Assembly (NCBI RefSeq): GCF_032854445.1
Contig: NC_088304.1
Location: 13,033,704 to 13,097,703 of the forward strand
Direction of reading: 5' to 3'
DNA length: 64,000 nt
DNA from: Liolophura sinensis
Taxonomy: Eukaryota; Mollusca; Polyplacophora; Chitonida; Chitonidae
Positions 35,770 through 48,323 of the stretch are shown here, in pieces; within the stretch, counting starts at the first letter, position 1; every line of letters starts with the position of its first letter. The position numbers and the translations under genes were made by a program. Under the pieces are notes generated by a model. It saw only the letters and a list, made by a program, of their open reading frames with translations. It searched no databases and was not told the DNA's origin.

Positions 35770-36035
35770 CAATGGCCCAAGAGCCTATCACAAGTGTGTT
35801 TGGTGTGAGTTCAAATCCAGCTTCTGCTGGCTTCTTCTATGGTTTTTCGCGAGAAGTTCAGCCAGAAACCTGCGGATGGTCGTGGGTCTCCCCCTGAGTT
35901 TTTCTCGGTAGTCCAGAATATTTCACTTATATGACAGCAGCCAACATTATGGAGGGAAGAAATCTGGCAGAGCCCGGAGGAAACCCACGACCATCCGCAG
36001 GTTGCTGGCTGAACTTCTCACATATGTGCATGAAG
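35770..36035. repeat. two SINE family A pieces meeting head-on
   Basis: 35770-35905 reads forward from box B (GTGAGTTCAAATCC) to GGATGGTCGTGGGTC. 35905-36035 is the reverse strand from the central part back to CCACGACCATCCGCAGGTTG. The shared parts can pair as a short hairpin. Confidence 0.85.
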
Positions 36036-39000
36036 TCAATCTGTTAACAAAAGCTATGAAAAGTGATTGAAAACAGCATAATGAAATCCACACCAATACT
36101 ATGTACATGTAGAAACAAGCCATTTATCTGAACCTATTCTACATGTTACAAGAATACCTCTCCACACAGTGTCTGAACGCATAAACAAAACACCACAAAC
36201 AACTTAAATTTGATTCACATGAAAAAATTTGTGTACCCTATTTATCTAAATTTTCGGACATCTGGTCTGCCCATTTTAGATAATATATATATGTTTTTTT
36301 CTAGCAGGAATATTGAGCTTCCTTTTACTCATATAGTTAGACTATCTTATGAACAACATACTCCTATCTTTACTTTTCCAAAAAGCTGGTAAAGAAATGT
36401 AATATTCTACTTAAAACATTACTAATATCTGTCCCAAATTTTAGAAGAATCAAGGTAATTTTCAACCTTCCAAGCAATTGCTATAATTCTTAAAACCAAT
36501 TATTTGTTTGGTGCTGAGCCCCTAACTTTCCCAAATGTGACACACACACTTGTATGTCAAATTAGTGTAAGAGATATGATCTTCAAGGAACTGACTACAG
36601 TAAACAGACATTTCCCTTCTCGCAAGGGTACAATGATTTATCTGAAATATGATTTATCTGAAATGTGATTTATCCGAAATCTTATACCTTTAACGACTGT
36701 TTTACGTCAGTATCAAAGATTATACGTAACAAATACTAGTTAATTTACTGTGGTACAAACTTAGTCAAGTTGAAAAAGAAGACCAACAAAATTATTCAGG
36801 TTCATTTCATTAAGAAAAAATTTGCAGTTATATATTTCAACAGTAACACATATTCTTATGGGAACAAAAAAAAAGTACCAAGAGATCTTGCACACAGCAA
36901 TGTAGCCAGTTTTATGTTATTTTATGGGGAGATGGAGAAATACTTAAAAAAAACTTCAGCTTTCACATCTGAGTCTCAAATCAAAAGGGAAGATTCTTTT
37001 ACATTCATTTATTTTATACCTTGTGCAAAGATACAGCTGGCTTATGACCCTCTTGAACTCTTCTAGAAATTTTCCAAACCATTTAATCTTACTGTCAAAT
37101 ACATGAGTGCTTAAAAATGCTCACGTGTTGAATAAAAAAATAAAAAAAAAGAAAACAATCTTAAAGTGGGACTTATATTGGTAATTTTCCATCCAACAAG
37201 ATCGAGGTTCCAGAAGTGGGGGGTGAATTTATATAAAACACCTATACATAAGGTCACAGTTCTTTCTATTTGTTACTGTTAACACTAAGAGTTTATCTTC
37301 ATTACATCTTTCAACCCTGGTTCTCAAGAAACACAAAAGTACCACATGAAATGTCAACAGATTTTTTTTTTTTTTGAAATATTATTTTTTTGCATACTTA
37401 AATTAAATAGGCAGAGACATACAAAATAGTGTAACAAATGCTACTCTAGGGTACGTAAATGTACTAGGTGAACTAACAGCAAGCTTTAATATGATGGAAT
37501 TCCCTGCAGGCTATATAGTTTCATTAAACGGAATCTATAAAAAAACATTCTACTAAACTGTTGACTGACCCTTTATTAAGCATAATTTACTTGTTTAATT
37601 AGAATGGACATTTACCAGTGTCTGAAGAACAATTAATTAATACACAATGGTTTGCATCTTTACCTGTGATACCACGGCCAAATGCATTCAGCACCTTGCT
37701 CTTTCTATTAACTACACACCTTATTTTTCTAATTTTCACAGATTGTAATAATAAATATTTAACCACATCATATACCCGACATGTCACAATGCTAATACCT
37801 TTCACTCTGCACATCTAAACTATGAAGTTCTAAGGAGAGAATTGTGATAACCACATTCTTACACATCGTTTCCCTGTGTGAGAATGGGTTAAGAAAGCCA
37901 CGGTAGCCACAGTTTTTCATTTTCTTTTCAAAATTACATGTAGCTCAGCCACTTTTAATTACTCTTTCTGACAAATTTAAGTAAAAATCAAAAGTAATCA
38001 TTATTCTCACCTTCAATGGTCACTGTTTTAATAAACTCCTTAATACGCCGGGAATGTTTTGATTTTAAGATGACAAAAGATTATAACATCAAGCCAAAAA
38101 GTGATGCAAAGGATTCAGAATTTAATTTAGTACTTTCACACATTTCGAACTAAATTTTACTCTGAACTTTTTTTTCATCAAACAGTCAAATGATGGCATC
38201 TTAGAGTTGTCTTAGAGTTGTCTTAGAGTTTGGCTAAGAGTTATCTCCCTTTGGTTTTTGCAATGCAAGCATTACTTTCAGTCAGATTGTCATGTTGATG
38301 CGGCTGGCATACTGCCAAATTGTGGGCATAAGGCCTAATTCAACATTTTTCCCTTTTCTACAAGGGCTATTTGCTATTTGTAACTGTCCTAGCTGTGTGA
38401 CCAATTGCTAAAAAGGTACAAAATGTTTGATGAAAAGTTGATTCAAAACTGCATTACTTTTAAATAAATCTGTACTAGAGGTCAAATGAATAAAGTACAC
38501 TTTACAATGCAATGCAATTTTTTTAAATAACACAATGTTGCACGATCTAACAAAAAATCAAACAAAATGCAAATGTATATAGTACACGTATCAAGGGAAG
38601 TCAAAGATTAACATAAGTGTAAAAACAGATTTGTTAACAAGGTAAATCAACGAGCTAACCAGTAGCAGACACATGAATGCAAAACTTCAGCTCAATACAT
38701 AAAGCATCTTTTGACATGACACCCTTAACAATTAGCTTAACATTGATTCTAATACACAGAAGACAATGTTGTGAATTTTGTTGGAACATTCCTCCCAGGT
38801 AATTTTCAGGAATGCAAACCGTGAGCTCAATACATGCTGTTTTATAAACAACCAGTAACATTTATTTTAACCTTTCTCTAATCGTTATTGAATGCTGATG
38901 CTGGCACATAAATCATGTCAATGCCTGCGGCATTTAACTCCCACTGTTTGCATAAGCAAAAACTTGGCCATGTACAGATCTTAACTTCCATTTCCTAAAT

Positions 39001-39536
39001 TAAAAATGATTACTCAGCTGGAATATGATTCAAGGGAGATAAATGCCTGATAAATGGTAAATGTATATCTTCATTTAAATTCAGGTTTAATGATGCAATG
39101 AAGTTTTGCTATTACGGACACAAATGTGAATACATGTGCCTAAAACAATTTGTGAAAAATTAGTTCAAAACCATATGTTATTGCTAGGGGACTTACTATT
39201 CAACAGTACTGAATTTAGTGTTAAATTATTCAAGATTTACAATGAAAGTTGACTAAAACTTATGGGAGCTTTTGTCAGCCAAGGAATGCTACAGTTTTAA
39301 ATCCAAATCTGAAATGAGTGTCACATGTGACTGTCATGCATCAGCTGATTTTCACCATCTAGAGCCTCATCACATGGAGTCTACCTGCACCTGGTCCTTG
39401 CCCACAGTGCTAAGATAGGTGTGGCGGCCTTGGGAGCAGGGCTGACAGGTCAGTGGAACGCCCCGGTTTAAAACACTCAGCCATGCTCCCAGGGAATGAC
39501 AGGCCCTGCCACCAGGGGAACTTTATCACAACCCAG
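36036..39536. other. PISD intron sequence
   Basis: AT-rich, with poly-A and poly-T runs near 37140 and 37360. No exon or repeat family is recognised. Confidence 0.6.
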
Positions 39537-39599
39537 CCAATCAGAGGAGAGCTGAGAACAGATGACCAATCACACAAGAGCACAGGAAATTGGACCAAT
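39537..39599. promoter_or_regulatory. three CCAATCA boxes at 29-base spacing
   Basis: CCAATCA occurs at 39537, 39566 and 39595, exactly 29 bases apart each time, inside a PISD intron. CCAAT boxes bind NF-Y, and promoters often carry several about 30 bases apart. On the minus strand they are followed by a GC-richer stretch with ATG in GAGCATGGCTG (39.48 kb). An internal promoter for a shorter PISD transcript is possible; no donor in the right phase is obvious after that ATG. Confidence 0.35.
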
Positions 39600-39999
39600 C
39601 AAATAGCATGTGAGATGATTTGTCTTCACAGTTGTCACAGCCACTGGATGCTCGTGCCATGTACTGTGCTTAACCTGGAGTTTGGTATGGTATGTAAAAA
39701 AGCACTTTCAGAAGAACATAAAGGCTTTAAATTATACATATAATACCAACCCTTATGTTTTTTCTTATTCGAAATTAATCAAACTTCACAAGTACAGCAC
39801 TATGTAGCTCTATGAGATGGGGTAATCAATCAGAATCAAGTAAAATGTGCAAAATGAAAAGTGCTGCATGTAAATTTACGTTATATACATTAGACAGACA
39901 CAGGTACATCTTGTGCCAAGGTACATAAACATGTACTTGTATTCTGCATCTTGTTCAAAATATGCTACATATCTTATGTAGCATAATCTGTTGCAAAAT

Positions 40000-40968
40000 C
40001 GGACTCAATCTACACGTCTGTGTAAGTCTGTACTTACATACATGGACAGTTCAATCTGACCCAATCTACATGTCTGTGTGAGTCTGTATCAACATACATG
40101 GACAGTTCAATCTGACCCAATCTACATGTCTGTGTGAGTCTGTACTAACATACATGGACAGTTCAATCTGACCCAATCTACATGTCTGTGTGAGCCTGTA
40201 TCAACATACATGGACAGTTCAATCTGACCCAATCTACACGTCTGTGTGAGTCTGTACTAACATATATGGACAGTTCAATCTGACCCAATCTACACGTCTG
40301 TGTGAGTCTGTATTAACATACATGAACAGTTCAATCTGACCCAATATACACGTCTGTGTGAGTCTGTATCAACATACATGGACAGTTCAGTCTGACCCAA
40401 TCTACACGTCTGTGTGAGCTTGTATCAACATACATGGACAGTTCAGTCTGACTCAATCTACACGTTGGTGTGAGTCTGTATCAACATACATGGACAGTTC
40501 AATCTGACCCAATCTACACGTCTGTGTAAGTCTGTACTAACATACATGGACAGTTCAATCTGACCCAATCTACATGTCTGTGTGAGTCTGTACCAACATA
40601 CATGGACAGTTCAATCTGACCCAATCTACATGTCTGTGTGAGTCTGTATCAACATACATGAACAGTTCAATCTGACCCAATCTACATGTCTGTGTGAGTC
40701 TGTACTAACATACATGGACAGTTCAATCTGACCCAATCTACATGTCTGTGTGAGCCTGTATCAACATACATGAACAGTTCAATCTGACCCAATCTACATG
40801 TCTGTGTGAGTCTGTACTAACATACATGGACAGTTCAATCTGACCCAATCTACACGTCTGTGTGAGTCTGTATTAACATACATGGACAGTTCAATCTGAC
40901 CCAATCTACACGTCTGTGTAAGTTGGTACCAACATACATGGACAGTTCAATCTGACCCAATCTACAGA
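40000..40968. repeat. 56-bp minisatellite
   Basis: About 17 copies of a 56-bp unit: ACATACATGGACAGTTCAAT, CTGACCCAATCTACATGTCT, GTGTGAGTCTGTATCA. The first two copies start at 40036 and 40092. Two main variants alternate (TACATGTC/TACACGTC; TATCA/TACTA). It lies in a PISD intron. Confidence 0.95.
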
Positions 40969-41334
40969 CAAGTTAAAGCCAAGTGTTTCATGTATCCTTC
41001 AAAATAAATAATAATTCTTTTCTGTGGAAGCTCCGAAGATGCTTAACCTAGACAAACTGAATGTACTTTTTTTACCTTTAAAAACCAATTAAAAAGATAT
41101 CTGAATTACACCTGAAAACAGGAGGTCTATTAATTGATATGCAAACAGCTTGAGCAATGTGAATAATTAGTATGCCCATGGTCAAACTTTTTCTAGTGAC
41201 CTGTAATAACTTTGATACATTGACCCTGACACAGGTAAGTGACCTTGTAATGCAGTGCGGTACAATCCGTCACAGGTCACGGCTTTCTGTGTCATATCGG
41301 AACAAAAGAACGTGCTGAGAGAAAGTCAAATTTC

Positions 41335-41555
41335 ACACAGTAAATAACCTAAAACTTTTGCACCCAAAAATTTGCATATTAAGAGGCAAATACATGCGAA
41401 AGTCATAAAATATAACTTTTGGTGCTGAAATCTTTAAGTTTTTTTTCCAGTCAGATGTCATCCTAGCTTTTGTAAACAAACCTTTCTAAATTAACACCTT
41501 TCAACAAGATCTCAGTAATATATTTACAACTTTAAGAATCAGGATAAATATGGTA
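41335..41555. repeat. dispersed repeat F, copy 2
   Basis: AGAGGCAAATACATGCGAAA, GTCATCCTAGCTTTTGTAAA and AAGAATCAGGATAAA. Confidence 0.6.
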
Positions 41556-41809
41556 ATTAGTCATGGATGAAATTTTAGATCATTTAATCACCACAGCCAA
41601 CGATATGACCCCAGGTTGATGTATCAAAAGAGGGTGAGAGAGAAAAAAAATAGTTTGGGTAAATTTCCACTGAACTCTTTTATACGAGGTAGAACAGTAA
41701 GCTTTTGTGTTTTAACCAGTGACCAATCAAAAGGGCAAGAAGTTTTAGGTATAGAACTGTCAACATGCAAAAAAAAAAACTTTTGTACATTTATCCATCA
41801 TTTCAAATA

Positions 41810-42055
41810 GGCCATCACTAAAAACAAGTTTGTTGAGGGTAACTCGACTGGCCCTTCAAAACTGGGTCCTATACTCAAAAGGCTTCAATGAGATTTTGAA
41901 GGAATTTTGTTTGCTATTATTCCCTTGATGTTAATTTCTTTAAAATCCCATGGTAGAATAAAAAAGAATTCTGAACAACTGATCCCACTTTCTCTGATAG
42001 AGTTGTGTTAACCTCAGCAAAGAATTTTTAAAGAATGGCCCTATAATGTTTAAGA
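41810..42055. repeat. dispersed repeat E, copy 2
   Basis: GTTTGTTGAGGGTAACTCGA, GGGTCCTATACTCAAAAGG and GATGTTAATTTCTTTAAAAT match copy 1. Confidence 0.6.
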
Positions 42056-42449
42056 GTCTCTTTTTCCATTGGTGAACTTCCCAAGCATATGTATATTTTA
42101 CAAGAAAAAAATGTCTAAGCTTCAGGGCCTTTGTGATATCTTTTATTCAGAAGTGAAAATTAATTAGATCACGTAGAGTTTACAAATCTGTTACAATGAC
42201 TACCATAATTTCAGAAACTATATCGTGAAATACAGAAATCAAATCCCAACACAGGGCCATCATCAAAAATATGTCTATTTATCCTGAATGACCCTCATCA
42301 AAAAATAAAACATTCTATAAATTTTATTTGGATTTGAATCAAAGTTTCTTTTTTTTTTTTTTTTTAAATTTCTCTTAATGTTTATTTCTTTAAAATGCAT
42401 GGCCCAGTTCTTTGAATGTGTATTACTTAATACGGGCATCACCCTAATT

Positions 42450-42650
42450 CTGCAACCTTTTGGCATCTGAAAGAGCAACTTTCAATACAATTTAAGCTCA
42501 TTTTTAATTTCTACTACATTAGTTGGAATGGCCAGTTTCAGGGCTTCACAAAAAGTTTAATTTTATAAGTCAACACAGAAAAATCCCTTCAGAATATGTC
42601 TGAATAAACACTATGCAAACATGTGAAAAGGTTGAAGAATTACAGTAAAT
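42450..42650. repeat. dispersed repeat D, reverse copy
   Basis: GAATGGCCAGTTTCAGGGCT through GAAAAGGTTGAAGAATTACA, the reverse complement of the other copies, so the ACTGTAATTCTTCAACCTTT end is shared. Confidence 0.6.
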
Positions 42651-43483
42651 CATATTTTATATTTAAACTTTTAGACAAACTCGACCGCTAATGCAAGTTC
42701 TCCAAAGTCAAAATATAACAGCAGTAGTTTTTGTTCAATCATTTATAAATATACAATTACACAATTTTTTTAGGCTTCACGTTAAATCTGGCATTAAGTT
42801 TTTAAACCAGTTTTGAACAACCAGGCACAAATCTTTTTCTAGCTATCTGGAATTAAAAGAAAAAAAAAATCCCTGCCGATCTACCATATATCTCCTATAG
42901 GTTCAGGCAACTCAGTAAACTTACAGAAAAGAATATCAAATCATTAATTAACCTCTCAAACAATGAAGAAAGTCTGATCTTCTTTACTACTGGGTCAGAA
43001 TTCAATGATGGCCACTAGACTTTTTTTGACAAACGAACTTAGGGACATTAATCTGTTTGTTCAAATAAGCCTATTGAAGAAAAGAAAAACACGCAAAAGT
43101 TGCCTGCTTCGTAATAGTGGAGTTTATCTAACCATCAATATGGTGTACCATACCTCTAAATTTTTTGTTTTATTTCATTGGCGTTTTACTGAATATCAGT
43201 TATACAGCGTAATTATGTGTCAATTGTACACGCAATGCACACTACTCTCTCCACAACAGACCATTCCAATTTATTCATTCTACGCTCTGTCAAAAGACAC
43301 CTGGTGATACACATGAAAGGTGAAAAATATGAAAAAATATGTTAGCAAACAAGTACAGCTTTTCATTGCTCTAAATGCAAGTGTGTCTTCATTAAGATTC
43401 ACCTAACTTACATAGAGGCAGCTTGTCAACTACTGAACTTCACATTTTCAACAAAATATTTATTCAGTTATCTGATTCATGTT

Positions 43484-43532
43484 TTTATGGTGGCCAGCAT
43501 TATGGTGGACAGTCCGGGGGGAAACCCACAAT
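43484..43532 (-). repeat. SINE family A, small fragment
   Basis: GGTGGCCAGCATTATGGTGG to GGGGGAAACCCACA only. Confidence 0.7.
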
Positions 43533-43782
43533 TCCAACGAAATCGAAACTACTTCAGTAATACCTGCAACCATCAATCACCAGCAAGTGGACCATATATG
43601 GCCACCATACTTAAAACTCGATACTTATCAATGAATTGGGTAAAACTTGAAACGTATTCAGCCACCTTCAGCCCCGTCTTTTATTCACAGCAACTTTGCA
43701 ACAACATTCTACAGCTTACAATGTTATGTTCATTTCCATCAGTCATTCTAGATTATGTTAATCAGCCACCTGCTTCAAATTT

Positions 43783-44139
43783 GTGAGTGAGTGAGTGAGT
43801 GCTTGGGGTTTAACGTCGTACTTAACAATTTTTCAGTCATGTGACAAAGAAGGAATCCTTAGAGTGCATGTAATGTGCCTCCTTGTTGCAGGACAGATTT
43901 CCACCGCTCTTTTATCTAGTGTTGCTTCACTGAGACGCCTTACTGAAGGCAGGTAAGCAGCCCTGCCCGAGCCATTATACTGATACGGGTCAACCAGTCG
44001 TTGCACTATCCTCTTCGAGCTGAATGCCAAGCGAGGAAGTTACAACTTTCTCTTTTAAAGTCTTAGGTGTGACTCAACCCTGGATTGATCCTGGATCTAC
44101 CGCTCCTGAAGCGGACACCAACTGTGCTATTGGGCCCAT
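43783..44139 (-). repeat. SINE family B, near full length
   Basis: Same order as the 5.2-kb copy: tail with GAGTGAGTGCTTGGGGTTTA, central part, then the tRNA-like head ending near TTGGGCCC. The frames on both strands here belong to the SINE. Confidence 0.85.
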
Positions 44140-45208
44140 CTCTCTGAGCTCTTTCTGCAGAGGTTGTGGACAACAGGACATGAGGTTCAGCATGAGGAGA
44201 GTATATTTCAATGAGCGGCCTGACCCGTTTGTAAAGATCGCTATTTCACCACATTTACTGCAGGCATGGCATACCAACTTGAAATAAAATGTCACATCAG
44301 GTACATATGCTAGATTGCAGAAAGACAATTTTGTCAGAAAAATTCAAACATGAATGCCGGATGAGGGACCTTTAGGGTTAAACTTGAGACAGTTCAGTGA
44401 GCTGATATATGTGCAATATTATGCCACAAGTTATCTCCCCTGTTTATTAAACCGTCAATATGCTACATACCAAGTACAAGAGGAGTCGTTTTTGTTAATA
44501 CACTTTCTTTCAAACCTTAATTAATCAGTTAAACATTTACAGACAATAAAAACAGTATCTGAAAATTCCTCACACAGTATATCAATTGTGTCATGCAGTA
44601 GGCCTACAGCTGGTTGGTTTGCGCGCCTGACATGTATAGTTATGAAAATATGCCATCAAACTTTAAAAATCGGCAGAAGTCTGGGAGGAGAGACATGGAA
44701 AACGGACAGACAGGGCCATTCCTGTATACGCCCCGCCCCATTCCCAATTTTGCTGAGGAAGGTATGTTAATGTAGTCTGTTATTCAGGAAGAGAGGTGCA
44801 AACAAACGTGAATGATTACAGCCTTTTATTCCAATGTGCTTGTTAACTCAATAAATCAATAAATCAATTTTCTTATGAGGGCATGGGATGCGCCACATGT
44901 TAAATCAAACAGAAACTTGTTGTCACGTCACTCATAACCAACACACATATGGTAAATCGGCAAACCAAAGTTCTGGTGACGTTTACAACCAGAAACAGCT
45001 GTGTTCTTGTGTTATAGCTCTAGATAAGTCACACCTGACTGATCAAAATTGCTAACATGGTGGCACTTTCAGTATTCTCAGTGTGTGCTATTTTGCTTAC
45101 TCTGAACTGTGAAATCTTGGTTAAACAACGGACAAAAATTTCTACTTTTTAAAGTTCATGTGGGATAGTTTATCGATGCATATACAAGCTGCAATTACAA
45201 GTACTGAC

Positions 45209-45360
45209 CTGCCACTGGGGTAAATCCTCTTCTGTATCAGTCAATACTCGGGGCTTGAACTTAGCATAGGCCACATACCCGAGCCCTGCCCCGACCCCAG
45301 GGATCACCACCCATCTGGATGTGGTCAGGTTGAAAAGTCTTGTCAGGGGAGGTGCTGAAG
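45209..45360 (-). CDS. PISD: PISD N-terminal exon with membrane segment
   Basis: The exon follows TTTCTGGCAG and ends at TGGCAG before GTCAGT; phase 1 in, phase 0 out. It reads SAPPLTRLFNLTTSRW, then VVIPGVGAGLGYVAYAKFKP and ends TEEDLPQWQ. The glycine-rich hydrophobic stretch corresponds in position to the single inner-membrane anchor of mitochondrial PISD. An acidic linker follows it, and LPQWQ joins to VNLYRKMPLK. The order anchor, linker, LYRK matches the vertebrate protein, so this is the standard mitochondrial form. Confidence 0.85.
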
Positions 45361-45407
45361 CTGCCAGAAAAGAAGCACAGGTAACTGGTTTATATTTCCT
45401 TTCATAT

Positions 45408-45498
45408 ATTTATTTATTTATTTTGATTGGTGTTTTATGTTGTACTCAAGAACATTCCACTAACTTGTATACGACTAACAGCCAGCAATTTGGTGTGA
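45408..45498 (-). repeat. SINE family A, 3' fragment
   Basis: TTTATTTATTTTGATTGGTG to CAGCCAGCAATTTGGTGTGA, cut by the tail of the next copy. Confidence 0.85.
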
Positions 45499-45738
45499 TT
45501 TATTTATTTATTTGATTATTGTTTTACGCCGTACTCAAGAATATTTCACTTATACGACGGCGGCCAGCATTATGGTGGGTGGAAACCCACGACCACCCGC
45601 AGGTTGCTGGAAGACCTTCCCAGGTACGGCTGGAGAGAAAGCCAGCATGAGCTGGACTTGAACTCACAGCGAATGCATTGGTGAGAGGGTTATTACGCTG
45701 CACTAGCACACTAACCACCTGAGCCACAGAGGCCCCTA
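45499..45738 (-). repeat. SINE family A, near full length
   Basis: TTTATTTATTTATTTGATTA to GAGCCACAGAGGCCCC. The long minus-strand open frame through it (45524-45958) is built from two SINE copies and is not a gene. Confidence 0.93.
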
Positions 45739-45922
45739 CAATATGGAGGGAGGAAACCAGGCTCATTGCATGGAGGAGAAACTCACAGCCTTCCGCATAC
45801 ACATTGCTGACATACCTTTCCGCATAAGACTGGAGAGGAAGCCAGTCTGAAGCCTCGTTGGTGACAGGCTCCAGTTTCACTGTGCTGCACTTCCATGCTA
45901 ACCACAAGACCATGAAGGCCGC
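45739..45922 (-). repeat. SINE family A, old degraded copy
   Basis: AATATGGAGGGAGGAAACCA, then TGGAGAGGAAGCCAG and CTAACCACAAGACCATGAAG keep the family order with many changes. Confidence 0.7.
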
Positions 45923-46450
45923 CAATTCTTTCATATACATCACAAGTGATTTACTCAAAAAGATTTTACTGACTGGATAACAGTATATATGATCACCTGC
46001 TGAGCATGTTACCCCAGGCTTTAATACATGTGAAAAGAGTTTTTTTTTTCAAGTGATACAATGTTTGATTCTTACTGATTCATCTACCAATGAATCACAA
46101 CTTATGAGTTTTTTGTGTAGTTTGTGAAACATAATAACTTTATAATAGTAGGCGTTGGTATCAAAATAAATAAGTTAAGTTATAAACATGCTTCTGAGAG
46201 TGAATTTTTACAGCTCAAACTTTAGGTGAAATACAGTATTAATTTACTGGTATTTATTTCTTTATTTGAGAAGTGCCCAACATGGCACATGTTTTATATG
46301 GGACAATGGCCGTGTGCAGTCTGGATTACAAGCGTACCTTATTCCACACGGTTGATTTTTACTCAAGTATACAAAAATGAAAGATTTTAAGGCACAACGA
46401 CAAGGAATATTTCTTTTAATAAATTCCTACATTTGGACAGAAATGCTTAC

Positions 46451-46554
46451 TCTGAACGGTGCTCTTTGGTATATGTGCCCCTTTAGATGAATACTGTTTC
46501 TGAAGCTTCACCGGTTTATGGTTGCCATGCCGACGGAACAATAACAAGAGCAAC
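46451..46554 (-). CDS. PISD: PISD presequence exon
   Basis: The exon follows TTTTCTTGTGCTACAG and ends before GTAAGC. Only one frame is open: one base, 34 codons, one base. It reads LLLLLFRRHGNHKPVKLQKQ and YSSKGAHIPKSTVQ. It is basic, with Arg, Lys, His and Ser and no acidic residue, as expected for a mitochondrial presequence. Its last base joins the 45.3-kb exon as ACT (Thr). There is no in-frame ATG inside, so a further upstream exon ending in phase 2 is required. The family does not conserve this part, so the call rests on splice signals, phase and composition. Confidence 0.65.
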
Positions 46555-46559
46555 CTGTA

Positions 46560-47390
46560 GCACAAGAAAATGCATTGAAGCAAAATTAAAAAATGTCATT
46601 ATCTTCATCTTGTGTATATACACTTGCTACTTGATATGAAAGTTATGCTAAATAAGTCATTTAAGTCTTAAAAGATAAAGAGGAACTCTAGATCGAAGAT
46701 AAAGGTTTTTTTTTTATTTTATAGGAAATGTAGAATGTTATGCCAGAAATATATGGCATTGCATTATGTTTCAAACAAGTGTTCAATTCAAGCACCAAAT
46801 GGACTGGTGATTTAAATCGGACGCTACTTTATAGAGTAGATGTCCCAGGAATTAGGAGCCTTATTACTGTTGATAATCTCTGCATTGTAATACAAATAGG
46901 TATAAGGGGTCTTGATACTTCAGTCTGGTACAATGTCGTTTAACATCTTTCATTCAAACAGTACTGGATGACTCCATTCGTTTTGTCTACGATCCAAATA
47001 CATGAATAAAAACAGCAATTAGAGTCAAAACCCAATGCTGCAATGCTTCTACTTCATATAGACCTCCCCTATGACAATTTCAAAAAATAACAGCTCCAAA
47101 CCTACTTTACATCTGGTATGCACTCATTCCGTGAGTCAACCAAACTGTAGTTATGTCACAGCCAGCATCTGTAAACCATCTTATAACAGTAATCTAGCCG
47201 TTTAAGCCTTTGAATCGAACAAGACGACCCAATGTCATGCTTCTCTGAATGAGGTTGACCTAATATGGAGGAGACCCTTTTCAGATGTAGACCATGTGAA
47301 AAAGCATGTGACACACACACACATGCACACTCAACTCTAACCGTGTTCATCTGTCTTAAAGACGTCTAAAAACCTTGTTCTGGCACAACA
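46560..47390. other. PISD upstream intron sequence
   Basis: No supported exon or repeat; a short (CA)n tract at about 47310. Confidence 0.5.
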
Positions 47391-47467
47391 ACTCTAGTGG
47401 TGTAATGGTATAAGCAGCCGGCTACGGACCCAACAGGCTGTCTGATGGAAGTTCAAATCCAGAGCGT
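47391..47467 (+). repeat. tRNA-like sequence (SINE head or tRNA pseudogene)
   Basis: TGGTGTAATGG fits box A and GTTCAAATCC fits box B, with about 45 bases between. The ends do not pair into a seven-base acceptor stem, so a working tRNA is unlikely. Confidence 0.45.
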
Positions 47468-47995
47468 TTCACAACAAGCTATGGAAAACCTTTTAAATAC
47501 GTATGAACCGAGAATAATAAAGCGCAGAAATCTCATAGAGAACAGCAACACGTGCCAGAAACTAGAATGATGAACATCTTATTTACGATCTTTTTCTGTG
47601 TATGTAAATTGAACATCTCCCCTTTCAATTTTAACCAATGAAAAATAAGCAAAAACATGTGATCATGGGGAAAAAAAAATTACGTCAGAATGCACGTGGA
47701 AATCAACACATAAATATTACCCTAGTTTTTACAACTCCCGCTTAAAGTGAAGCTGAGCGTTATGGTAGGAACATCACAGCTTAATTTTGGGCTGTTAGTC
47801 AATGAGCTCTGTTATTCAAACAAAACTCACAGCAGCAAAGGCGTGAATTACTGTCAGACTCAGAGAATGCATAAATAGAGACATAATCGTTTTGTGCGTA
47901 TGGTGTTTTTTGTCATTTAATGCGTCACATACCAAATATCAACTTATGGCACGCAGCGCCGGATATAATATTCCAATTGCTTACGTTACAACACC

Positions 47996-48193
47996 CTATG
48001 TCCAATATTCGTCACTTTCATTACCCTCTATCAACATGATGTCAGGCAAAGACTGGTGGAAACTGCTGTCAACAACTGAAATTGGACCAGTTTTTCCGAT
48101 ACTATACAACGCTGAAATGTCACCAGCAAAATGTCTGATCAATGTCACCAACACGTGCATAACAACAACAACTTTTAACAGATACGACTTCAT
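47996..48193 (-). other. minus-strand open frame with signal-like start, unassigned
   Basis: ATG at 48193 (minus) opens a frame beginning MKSYLLKVVVVMHVLVTLIR and running about 65 codons to a stop. The start looks like a signal peptide or membrane anchor. A GTAATG near the GAGGGT stretch could be a donor leaving phase 1, which would fit the 45.3-kb PISD exon. It could be a first exon of PISD, a separate small gene, or chance. The opposite strand also has a 110-codon open frame (47892-48224), so an open frame by itself means little here. Confidence 0.2.
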
Positions 48194-48323
48194 TTTCAAA
48201 CCCTTCGCAGATCTTCTTGGTTGAAAACAAGTTTAGTATCGCCTTTTTGGAGCAGTCGTTGTTTACATACCTCTGTATTCTAGTTGTTTTCATGGTTGTA
48301 GCGGCTTATATGAACGCTATAAT

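Noticed and set aside
45524-45958. 144-codon minus-strand open frame
   Set aside because: Entirely made of two family A SINE copies.
47892-48224. 110-codon plus-strand open frame
   Set aside because: No family, no splice support, and overlapped by an equally open minus-strand frame.
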